NCBI GenBank assembly: GCA_017398165.1
Contig: JAFQHB010000150.1
Location: 1-8,863, forward strand
Reading direction: 5' to 3'
Origin: Bacillota bacterium
GTDB taxonomy: Bacteria; Bacillota; Dehalobacteriia; UBA4068; UBA4997
DNA: 8,863 nucleotides
The notes under the pieces were generated by a model that saw nothing but the letters and a program-made list of their open reading frames with translations, was not told where the DNA came from and did no database searches. How positions within the stretch are numbered: position 1 is the stretch's first letter; the number at the start of each line of letters is the position of its first letter. The translations under genes were made by a program, and so were the position numbers. Shown here piece by piece: positions 1-4,974 of the stretch.

Positions 1-987
1 GGTTATCTGCACCGCGGCATCGAGAAGCTGCTGGAGGCGCGGACGTACCCCCAGGGTATGCCCTATACCGACCGTCTGGATTATCTGGCGGGTGTGAATA
101 ACAACCTGCCGTATGCTCTGGCGGTGGAGAAACTGATGGGCATCGAGATCCCTGAGCGTGCCAGTCTGCTGCGTATGCTGACGTGTGAGATTATGCGTCT
201 GGCATCCTATATGGTGGGTGTCGGTATTTATATTATGGATATGGGCGCGGTATCCGGCGTGTTTTATCCCTATCAGCAGCGCGAGTATGCGCTGGATTGT
301 ATGTCGGCATTGTGCGGTGCGCGTATGACGCAGAGCTATATTCGCATCGGCGGCGTGCAGGCCGATCTGAATGATGAATTTGATGTTTGCTATAATAAGC
401 TGATGGATGACTTCCCGAAGTTTATGGAGATGTATCATAAGCTGGTGGACGGTAATGAGATATTCCTGCAGCGGACTAAAGGCATCGGTGTGGTGACGGC
501 GGAGCAGGCCAAGACCTATGCACTGACCGGCCCCAACCTGCGGGCATCCGGTGTGAGCTATGATCTGCGGCGCGATGCACCCTATTGCCTGTATGATAAA
601 TTTGACTTCAACGTGCCGGTGCAGACGAGCGGCGATTGCTATGATCGCTATATGCAGCGTATGTTGGAGCTGGATGAGATATATAAGCTCATCAGGGATA
701 TCTATACCGAGCTGAAAAAACAGCCGGGCGGCGAGATAATGGCCAAGATACCCAAGATGTTGCGCCCGCCGGCAGGGGAAGCCTATGCACAGTGCGAAAA
801 CCCCAAAGGCATTATGGGCTGTATGGTGGCTTCGGATGGTAAGAATCAGCCGTATCGCGTGCATTTCCGTCGGCCTTCTTATGATAATATCGCAATATTT
901 GAGGAGATTATGCCGGGGCACAAGATCGCCGATCTGGTGGCTATTATTGCCAGCTTTGACATCGTGCTGGGCGAGATCGACGCCTGA
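1..987 (+). CDS. nuoD: NADH-quinone oxidoreductase subunit D, 3' part (start outside window)
   Basis: This is the 49-kDa-type subunit of the complex I peripheral arm; with NuoB it forms the quinone-reduction site near cluster N2. The reading frame is open from base 1 and encodes 328 residues; the full family is usually about 370-400 residues, so roughly the first 50-70 are missing. Visible family motifs are GYLHRGIEKL at fragment residues 1-10, YTDRLDYL at 22-29 (its second Tyr, codon 82-84, matches the quinone-contacting Tyr of the family), LAVEKL, ARMTQSYIRIGGVQ, PAGEAYAQCENPKG, and the typical C-terminus HKIADLVAIIASFDIVLGEIDA. The in-frame ATG at 58 lies inside conserved sequence and is not the true start. 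It ends with TGA (985-987) exactly where the family ends, which shows that TGA works as a stop here. It is a stand-alone NuoD, at least over this part. The next gene is nuoH, 67 bases downstream, with no nuoE/F/G between. Confidence 0.96.
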   Translation, partial: GYLHRGIEKLLEARTYPQGMPYTDRLDYLAGVNNNLPYALAVEKLMGIEIPERASLLRMLTCEIMRLASYMVGVGIYIMDMGAVSGVFYPYQQREYALDCMSALCGARMTQSYIRIGGVQADLNDEFDVCYNKLMDDFPKFMEMYHKLVDGNEIFLQRTKGIGVVTAEQAKTYALTGPNLRASGVSYDLRRDAPYCLYDKFDFNVPVQTSGDCYDRYMQRMLELDEIYKLIRDIYTELKKQPGGEIMAKIPKMLRPPAGEAYAQCENPKGIMGCMVASDGKNQPYRVHFRRPSYDNIAIFEEIMPGHKIADLVAIIASFDIVLGEIDA

Positions 988-1054
988 TGCGGCGGCAGGC
1001 TGTATTCTGGGCAAGCTGAATTTGATCGAGATAAATTGAATTGAGGAAAACATT

Positions 1055-2101
1055 ATGGAATTTATTAACAATATATTTGTTAATATCGCGGCGCTGGCGC
1101 GGTTCATTTTTACCTGGATCGTGACCCGGCTGGGTCTGCCCGAGGCACTGGTGGATATCGCTATGGTGGCGGTATACTGGCTGGGCATCGTGGTGGCCTG
1201 TGTGCTGATCGCGCTTTTCTACGTCATCTGGGAGCGCAAGCTGGCCGGCTACATCCAGCGGCGTCCGGGGCCAAACCGTCTGGGGCCCAACGGCTGGCTG
1301 CAGACTATTGCCGATGCTATAAAGCTGGTGATGAAAGAAGACATCGTGCCGGATAAGGCCGATAAGCCGATACATCTGCTGGCGGCTCTGCTGGCTTTCG
1401 TGCCGCCGATGCTGGCGCTGGCGGCCATTCCCTTTGGCGAGGGTATGGTGGCGCTGGATCTGGAGCTGGGTATCGTGTATATCGTGGCGGTGACGACCTG
1501 TGCCTCGCTGCCGGTACTGATGGCGGGCTATGCATCCAATAACAAGTATGCGCTGGTGGGCGGTATGCGTGTAGTCAATCAGGCCATCAGCTATGAGGTA
1601 CCGCAGTGCTTTGCCATCCTGAGCGTGGTAATGGTGGCCGGGACGTTCAATATGCTGGATATTATCAGCTATCAGCAGGAGCATATTTGGCTGGTATGCC
1701 TGCAGCCGGTGGCTTTTGTGGTCTACATAATCGCGGCGATAGCCGAGTGCAACCGTGCGCCTTTTGACTTGCCCGAGGGCGAGAGTGAGCTGACTGCCGG
1801 CGTCTATACCGAGTATTCGGGTATGCGCTATGCGCTTTTCTATCTGGCGGAGTACTGTAATATGTTCGTAGCCTCGGGTGTGGCGACAACGCTGTTCCTG
1901 GGCGGCTTCAGCGGGCCTTTCCTGCCCGGCTGGGTATGGTTCCTCCTGAAGACCTTCGTTATTATGTCGTTCTTCATCTGGACGCGCTGGACTCTGCCCC
2001 GTGTTCGTGCCGATCACGTTTTGGCTTTTTGCTGGAAGATGCTGGTGCCGCTGATGCTGCTGAACGTGCTGGTGACCGGTATTGTGGTCTATATGGTTTA
2101 A
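1055..2101 (+). CDS. nuoH: NADH-quinone oxidoreductase subunit H
   Basis: NuoH is the membrane subunit that sits under NuoB/NuoD, forms the quinone tunnel wall and starts the proton-coupling path. The 348-residue length is normal for the family. Conserved signatures are ERKLAGYIQRRPGPNRLGPNGW (residues 60-81), SYEVPQ with Glu181, AECNRAPFDLPEGESEL (230-246, carrying several of the conserved acidic residues of the E-channel) and TEYSGMRYALFYLAEY (252-267). The rest is hydrophobic, as expected for a multi-span membrane protein. The ATG start is preceded by a TTGAGGAAAA ribosome-binding region. The first codons (3-11) are unusually AT-rich and form an inverted repeat, listed separately. The TAA stop lies inside the first copy of a 16-bp tandem duplication. 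The gene is followed by 73 non-coding bases and then nuoI. Confidence 0.97.
   Translation: MEFINNIFVNIAALARFIFTWIVTRLGLPEALVDIAMVAVYWLGIVVACVLIALFYVIWERKLAGYIQRRPGPNRLGPNGWLQTIADAIKLVMKEDIVPDKADKPIHLLAALLAFVPPMLALAAIPFGEGMVALDLELGIVYIVAVTTCASLPVLMAGYASNNKYALVGGMRVVNQAISYEVPQCFAILSVVMVAGTFNMLDIISYQQEHIWLVCLQPVAFVVYIIAAIAECNRAPFDLPEGESELTAGVYTEYSGMRYALFYLAEYCNMFVASGVATTLFLGGFSGPFLPGWVWFLLKTFVIMSFFIWTRWTLPRVRADHVLAFCWKMLVPLMLLNVLVTGIVVYMV
1063..1085 (+). repeat. AT-rich perfect inverted repeat at the start of nuoH
   Basis: TATTAACAA (1063-1071) and TTGTTAATA (1077-1085) are perfect reverse complements separated by the five bases TATAT, so nine base pairs could form. The element begins 8 bases after the first base of the nuoH start codon, within codons Phe3 to Ile11. 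It could fold in mRNA close to the ribosome-binding site, or be a protein-binding dyad, or be a by-product of the codons FINNIFVNI. The dyad is seen directly; any function is inference. Confidence 0.5.
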
Positions 2102-2118
2102 TGTCTATATGATTTAAT
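2087..2118 (+). repeat. 16-bp tandem direct repeat across the nuoH stop codon
   Basis: GTCTATATGGTTTAAT (2087-2102) is followed immediately by GTCTATATGATTTAAT (2103-2118), with 15 of 16 positions identical. The first copy encodes the last residues of NuoH (Val-Tyr-Met-Val) and its TAA stop. The second copy lies in the untranslated spacer and is shifted one base relative to the nuoH frame. It looks like a slippage duplication of the gene end. Confidence 0.85.
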
Positions 2119-2174
2119 CTGATTTGAGTGATACGTTGTGATGCGGCGGCGAGCCGTGTTTTGGAGATAAAGAG

Positions 2175-2699
2175 ATGGGAAGTGATGGAATGTTTGGTAA
2201 AGGAATATTGAAAGGCCTGGCGGTGACGGCCAAAGAAGCCGTAAAGCCGCGGCTGACCGAGAAATATCCTGAAGAAAAGCCGGAATTGCCCTCGCGTTGG
2301 CGGGGTGCAAAATTCGTGCTGGATCAAGAAGCCTGCATAAGCTGCGGTCTGTGCGCTATGGCCTGCCCAAACAAGGTCATTCGCCAGAAATTTGCCAAGA
2401 ACGAGGATAATAAAAAAATATGCACTGAGTTCGTGTTTGATCGGCAGTATTGCCTCTTCTGCGGGCTGTGTGTAGAGGCCTGCCCCAAAAACTGCCTGCA
2501 TATGACGCAGGATTTTGAGACAGCCGTATATCTGCCGCAGGATATCCCGCAGGATGTGCTGCACCCGGAGGACGAAACGGCTGCACTTTCTGCCTATGGC
2601 ACCAAGCCTGCACCGGCGCCGCGGCCGGCTGCCCCTGCTGCCAAACCGGCGGCAGATGCGCCCAAGGCTGCTGCCCCGGCGGAAGGAGGCGGTGAGTGA
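2175..2699 (+). CDS. nuoI: NADH-quinone oxidoreductase subunit I (2x[4Fe-4S] ferredoxin-type)
   Basis: NuoI carries clusters N6a and N6b and passes electrons towards NuoB. The 174-residue product has two CxxCxxCxxxCP motifs: Cys54, 57, 60 and 64, and Cys93, 96, 99 and 103. As in the family, the last Cys of each motif should serve the other cluster. The upstream GLAVTAKEAVKPRLTEKYPEEKPELPSRWRG region (residues 14-44) matches the NuoI N-terminus in pattern. Extra cysteines occur at 83 and 107. After about residue 133 the family core ends and a low-complexity Ala/Pro/Lys tail follows, ending in GGGE. A GGAG at 2162-2165 precedes the ATG by 9 bases. The TGA stop overlaps the ATG of nuoJ by one base, implying coupled translation. 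Confidence 0.97.
   Translation: MGSDGMFGKGILKGLAVTAKEAVKPRLTEKYPEEKPELPSRWRGAKFVLDQEACISCGLCAMACPNKVIRQKFAKNEDNKKICTEFVFDRQYCLFCGLCVEACPKNCLHMTQDFETAVYLPQDIPQDVLHPEDETAALSAYGTKPAPAPRPAAPAAKPAADAPKAAAPAEGGGE
2683..2689 (+). promoter_or_regulatory. Strong ribosome-binding site of nuoJ inside the nuoI 3' end
   Basis: AAGGAGG lies within the last codons of nuoI. It is 9 bases before the ATG at 2699 and 6 bases before an in-frame GTG at 2696, so it does not by itself separate the two possible nuoJ starts. It makes the closing Ala/Glu/Gly codons of nuoI double as the nuoJ translation signal. Confidence 0.75.
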
Positions 2700-3229
2700 T
2701 GCTGCATACTCTGGCTTTTCTGGTGCTGGCCGGGCTTACTGCGATCTTTGGTCTGGGGACGCTGTTTCTGCCGAATATGATCCACGCGTTTTTGTCATTT
2801 ATTGGCTGTCTGCTGTCGGTAGCCGGTGTGTTCTTCAGCCTGCAGGCGGATTATCTGGGCGCGGTGCAGATCATCGTTTATGCCGGATCGGTAGCAGTGC
2901 TGATAGTGCTGGCGCTGCTGATGATTAACCGTCGCCAGGGCGATATGAGCCATACCAACAAGTGGGCGCATAAATGGGTAGGCGGTGCGCTGGCTTCGCT
3001 GCTGGTGGGCGGTGCTCTGGGCAGCACCATCCTGTATACGCATTTTACCGGATGGCCGCTGATGGGCACTACAGCAGATATACAGCCGGTCGTTTATGCT
3101 GATCTGGCAGATAAACTGCTGAATGAGCATATGGTGGCCTTTGAGCTGATGGCGGTGCTGCTGCTGGCGGCGCTGGTGGCGGCGGTAGCCGTGGCGCGCG
3201 GGCATCAGGCCGGCAATGGCAAGGAATAG
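2699..3229 (+). CDS. nuoJ: NADH-quinone oxidoreductase subunit J
   Basis: NuoJ is a small membrane-arm subunit (ND6 type) beside NuoK and NuoH. The product is 176 residues from the ATG at 2699, or 177 from a GTG at 2696. The ATG is preferred because it is the stronger start codon and overlaps the nuoI stop by one base. The diagnostic stretch is ADYLGAVQIIVYAGSVAVL (residues 50-68), matching the conserved third membrane segment of the family with its Tyr-Ala-Gly motif, where a π-bulge forms in known structures. Other hydrophobic segments lie at roughly 5-23, 30-48, 95-112 and 143-165. It ends with TAG; the next gene begins 6-12 bases later. Confidence 0.95.
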   Translation: MLHTLAFLVLAGLTAIFGLGTLFLPNMIHAFLSFIGCLLSVAGVFFSLQADYLGAVQIIVYAGSVAVLIVLALLMINRRQGDMSHTNKWAHKWVGGALASLLVGGALGSTILYTHFTGWPLMGTTADIQPVVYADLADKLLNEHMVAFELMAVLLLAALVAAVAVARGHQAGNGKE

Positions 3230-3235
3230 GGGTGA

Positions 3236-3685
3236 GTGATCGTGTCTTATATCACTAATCTTTGGGACATAGTACAAAACATATTGGATAAATGGCTGGT
3301 GCAGCCTGCAGGCGCCATTATGGAATGGCTCAGCGGGGTCGATATTATGGCGCTGGCTGCGGGTACGGTGGATTTCGTTTTTCACCTCAGTCTGACGCAT
3401 TATCTGCTGCTGGGGGCGCTGCTGTTTACCATTGGGCTTTTTGGCGTGATGACGCGGCGCAACCTGATCGCTACTATTATTTCTATCGAGCTGATGCTGA
3501 ATGCGGCCAATATCAACTTTCTGGCTTTTGCCCAGTATCTGGGGCGGCCCGAGGGCAGTGTGATGGCGATATTCGTGATCGCATTGGCGGCGGCCGAGGT
3601 AGCCGTGGGTCTGGCTATTGCGCTTTCGGTATACCGTCACCGCGGTACTATTGATGTTGAGCAGTTCCATCTGCTGCGCGGATAA
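3236..3685 (+). CDS. nuoK: NADH-quinone oxidoreductase subunit K, with N-terminal extension
   Basis: NuoK (ND4L/MrpC type) is a three-helix membrane subunit that relays protons between NuoJ/H and the antiporter-like subunits. The family is usually about 100 residues; this frame gives 149. The family core starts near residue 53 (LTHYLLLGALLFTIGLFGV), followed by TRRNLIATIISIELMLNAANINF with the conserved Glu85 and ALAAAEVAVGLAIAL with Glu121, and ends in LLRG as many NuoK do. Residues 1-52 are extra: a moderately hydrophobic segment rich in Trp and Ile. GTG at 3236 and GTG at 3242 are both possible starts; the GGGGTGA at 3229-3235 suits the second. Internal Met29 and Met38 lack a convincing ribosome-binding site, and no ATG lies just before the core, so the extension is probably translated. 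The gene is 12 bases before the next one. Confidence 0.93.
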   Translation: MIVSYITNLWDIVQNILDKWLVQPAGAIMEWLSGVDIMALAAGTVDFVFHLSLTHYLLLGALLFTIGLFGVMTRRNLIATIISIELMLNAANINFLAFAQYLGRPEGSVMAIFVIALAAAEVAVGLAIALSVYRHRGTIDVEQFHLLRG

Positions 3686-3692
3686 GGGGTGG
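3684..3692 (+). promoter_or_regulatory. Ribosome-binding site deciding the lipoprotein start
   Basis: AAGGGGTGG begins within the nuoK stop codon and leaves 5 bases before the ATG at 3698. The longer frame opening at GTG 3689 would place its start inside this signal, so ATG 3698 is the better start. The fit to the consensus is partial. Confidence 0.5.
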
Positions 3693-3697
3693 AAGTA

Positions 3698-4189
3698 ATG
3701 AGCGGAATGTGGAGATTACATAAAACGCTGCGTCTGCTGCTGTGTCTGATTTTGTGCGTGGTGCTGCTGGGGCTGTGTGCCTGCGAGAAAAAGCAGGATC
3801 CGCCGCCGGAGCCCGATGCCGAGCTGGTGATCGAGCAGTTTTTGGAGGGACGCTCTAACGGCCTGCAGCACGTGATGACGACGATGAAGTGGGAGCAGGG
3901 CAAGATCGCTTCGATACGCTTCGTGCAGACTTATGACACCGAGGCACACGCTGCTAACGTCTATATGGCGCGGGAGAACGAGCTGGGCGAAAGCGGCGAT
4001 GTAGTGCTGGACGGCGTGACGTTGAGCTATAACGTCGGCCTGGAATCCTGGGCTGATAAAACCTTTACCAAGGTAAAGGATATGATGCAGAAAGACGCGG
4101 ATTGGAATGTTGTCTACGCGGCTGAGGGCGATGAGGTGCTCATCGACGTATATGCTGAGGCTGATGACGAGGTCACTGCCGACGTATAA
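3698..4189 (+). CDS. Uncharacterised acidic lipoprotein within the nuo operon
   Basis: I do not recognise the family. The 163-residue product opens with a classical lipoprotein signal: a basic n-region (WRLHKTLR, residues 5-12), a hydrophobic core (about 13-26) and the lipobox L-C-A-C with the lipidated Cys at residue 29 (codon 3782-3784). The mature part, about 135 residues, should lie outside the cytoplasmic membrane. It begins with a Pro/Glu/Asp linker (QDPPPEPDAE) and is strongly acidic overall, with an Asp/Glu-rich end (YAEADDEVTADV). Between them a strand-helix-strand pattern is plausible (IASIRFVQTYD, TEAHAANVYMAREN, DVVLDGVTLSYNV), loosely recalling small secreted lipoproteins of the DUF1307/YehR kind; this is a weak impression only. 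It sits 12 bases after nuoK and 107 before nuoL, same strand and similar codon use, so it is probably co-transcribed. A role as an accessory or assembly factor for the membrane arm is inference. Confidence 0.85.
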   Translation: MSGMWRLHKTLRLLLCLILCVVLLGLCACEKKQDPPPEPDAELVIEQFLEGRSNGLQHVMTTMKWEQGKIASIRFVQTYDTEAHAANVYMARENELGESGDVVLDGVTLSYNVGLESWADKTFTKVKDMMQKDADWNVVYAAEGDEVLIDVYAEADDEVTADV

Positions 4190-4296
4190 CGGGCTGTATC
4201 ATATAAAGTGAAATTTTGCAGTAAGTTTTTACAGCAGGTTTAGGACGTAAAAGTTGTAATGGTCGGAAAAGAATGGAATAGATAGGATGGGAGAAA
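4190..4296 (+). other. Non-coding gap before nuoL, AT-richer than the genes
   Basis: This is the longest gap in the window. It is clearly more AT-rich than the surrounding genes. It holds a TATAAA (4202-4207) with no matching -35 box, and a TTGCAG (4216-4221) with only a poor -10 candidate 17 bases downstream. GTAA/TTAC (4221-4232) could make a four-pair hairpin without a T-run, so I see no terminator. An AGGA at 4284-4287 and GGGAG at 4289-4293 form the ribosome-binding region of nuoL. A weak internal promoter for nuoLMN is possible but not shown. Confidence 0.4.
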
Positions 4297-4935
4297 ATGC
4301 TGGCTAATTTTTGGCTGATACCGATGCCGGTTTTATTGACACTGCTGCTGACGCTGTGTCTGGGGAATAAGCTGGGGCTGCGATCTGCGTGGCTGGGTAT
4401 GTGCGGCACTGTCGCTTCGTTGGTGCTGGCGGCTGCCTGCGGCTCTGCGGTGCTTTCCGGCGAGGTATTGGAGCTTTCCTTCGTCTGGTTTGATGATATT
4501 GAGTTTGGATTTTATCTTGATAAGCTATCCTGGCTGCTGTTGCTGCTGGTAGCCTTTTTGGCAACGCTTATCCTGTTTTATGCTTATGGCTATATGCACG
4601 GCGAATCCGGGCTGCTGCGCTTTTTTGCAGAGGTCCAGCTTTTCGTTTTCTCGATGCTTTCGGTGGTGCTGGCCAATAATCTGCTGCAGGCCTTTATCTT
4701 CTGGGAGATCATGGGCTTGTGCTCTTATCTGCTGATCGGCTTCTGGTTTTACAAGCCGAGTGCCGCTGCCGCCGCCAAGAAAGCCTTCCTGGTGACCCGT
4801 GTCGGTGACGTGGTGATGCTGATAGGTATTATCCTGCTTTTCAATATGTTTGGCAGTGTGGATTATCAGGTGATGCTGGCGGGCGCTGCTGCGGGTAATT
4901 ATGATCCTGCGCTGTTGACTCTGGCGACTCAGTGA
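4297..4935 (+). CDS. nuoL: NADH-quinone oxidoreductase subunit L, N-terminal part up to in-frame TGA
   Basis: This is the first third of NuoL (ND5 type), the distal antiporter-like proton pump of the membrane arm. It encodes 212 residues before a TGA at codon 213. Recognisable features are the antiporter-family N-terminus with several membrane segments, FYLDKLSWLLLLLVAFLATLILFYAYGYM (72-100), FFAEVQLFVFSMLSVVLANNLLQAFIFWEIMGLCSYLLIGFW (109-150) with the essential channel glutamate as Glu137 (equivalent to Glu144 of E. coli NuoL), and AAAKKAFLVTRVGDVVMLIGI. The TGA falls just before the helix that carries the partner lysine, so this fragment alone lacks a complete proton channel. The sequence resumes in the same frame directly after the TGA with no residue missing or duplicated. 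If read through, the whole product is 629 residues, a normal NuoL length. The ATG is supported by AGGA/GGGAG upstream. Confidence 0.93.
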   Translation: MLANFWLIPMPVLLTLLLTLCLGNKLGLRSAWLGMCGTVASLVLAAACGSAVLSGEVLELSFVWFDDIEFGFYLDKLSWLLLLLVAFLATLILFYAYGYMHGESGLLRFFAEVQLFVFSMLSVVLANNLLQAFIFWEIMGLCSYLLIGFWFYKPSAAAAAKKAFLVTRVGDVVMLIGIILLFNMFGSVDYQVMLAGAAAGNYDPALLTLATQ

Positions 4936-4974
4936 ATCTTCGGGGGTGTGATCGGTAAATCGGCACAGTTCCCG
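4933..4974 (+). other. In-frame TGA in nuoL followed by a potential RNA hairpin
   Basis: The TGA occupies codon 213, between Gln212 and Ile-Phe-Gly-Gly, eight residues before the conserved channel lysine (Lys221 in the GKSAQ motif). Starting five bases after it, 4941-4946 (CGGGGG) can pair with 4969-4974 (TTCCCG, two G·U pairs). With one bulged G (4968), 4947-4950 (TGTG) then pairs with 4964-4967 (CACA). In an alternative inner fold TGT pairs with ACA and GAT (4950-4952) pairs with ATC (4959-4961), leaving a CGGTAA loop that begins 17 bases after the TGA. Spacing and the early G in that loop are compatible with the loose bacterial SECIS pattern, but the stem is irregular and chance pairing in GC-rich coding sequence is likely enough. 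Explanations are nonsense mutation, sequence error, TGA recoding, or a gene expressed in two parts. Confidence 0.5.

Noticed and set aside
58..987. ATG at 58 as the start of nuoD
   Set aside because: The conserved GYLHRGIEKL motif lies upstream in the same open frame from base 1, so the gene begins before the window.
944..2017. Long minus-strand open frame opposite nuoD/nuoH, and similar ones at 2795-3670, 4525-5334, 6192-7538 and 7510-8739
   Set aside because: They lie opposite well-conserved nuo genes, are full of His, Gln and Arg as expected for mirror frames of CTG/GCG-rich membrane genes, and have no recognisable domain.
2141..2162. Terminator before nuoI
   Set aside because: CGGC/GCCG with two flanking wobble pairs gives only a short stem, and the T-run (TGTTTT) is brief; it also overlaps the nuoI ribosome-binding region.
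2141..2170. Tiny leader frame MRRRAVFWR before nuoI
   Set aside because: Nine codons without a clear ribosome-binding site or regulatory amino-acid pattern; likely chance.
3689..3697. GTG at 3689 as the lipoprotein start
   Set aside because: It lies inside the likely ribosome-binding site; ATG 3698 has better spacing and gives a normal signal peptide.
4259..4285. Tiny frame MVGKEWNR before nuoL
   Set aside because: Eight codons, no good ribosome-binding site, nothing to separate it from chance.
4933..4935. A general genetic code with TGA as tryptophan
   Set aside because: TGA ends nuoD and nuoI exactly at the family C-termini, ends nuoL with overlap to nuoM, and all visible Trp codons are TGG.
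4920..4950. Frameshift as the cause of the nuoL break
   Set aside because: Both parts share one frame and the family motif continues with no missing or added residue across the TGA.
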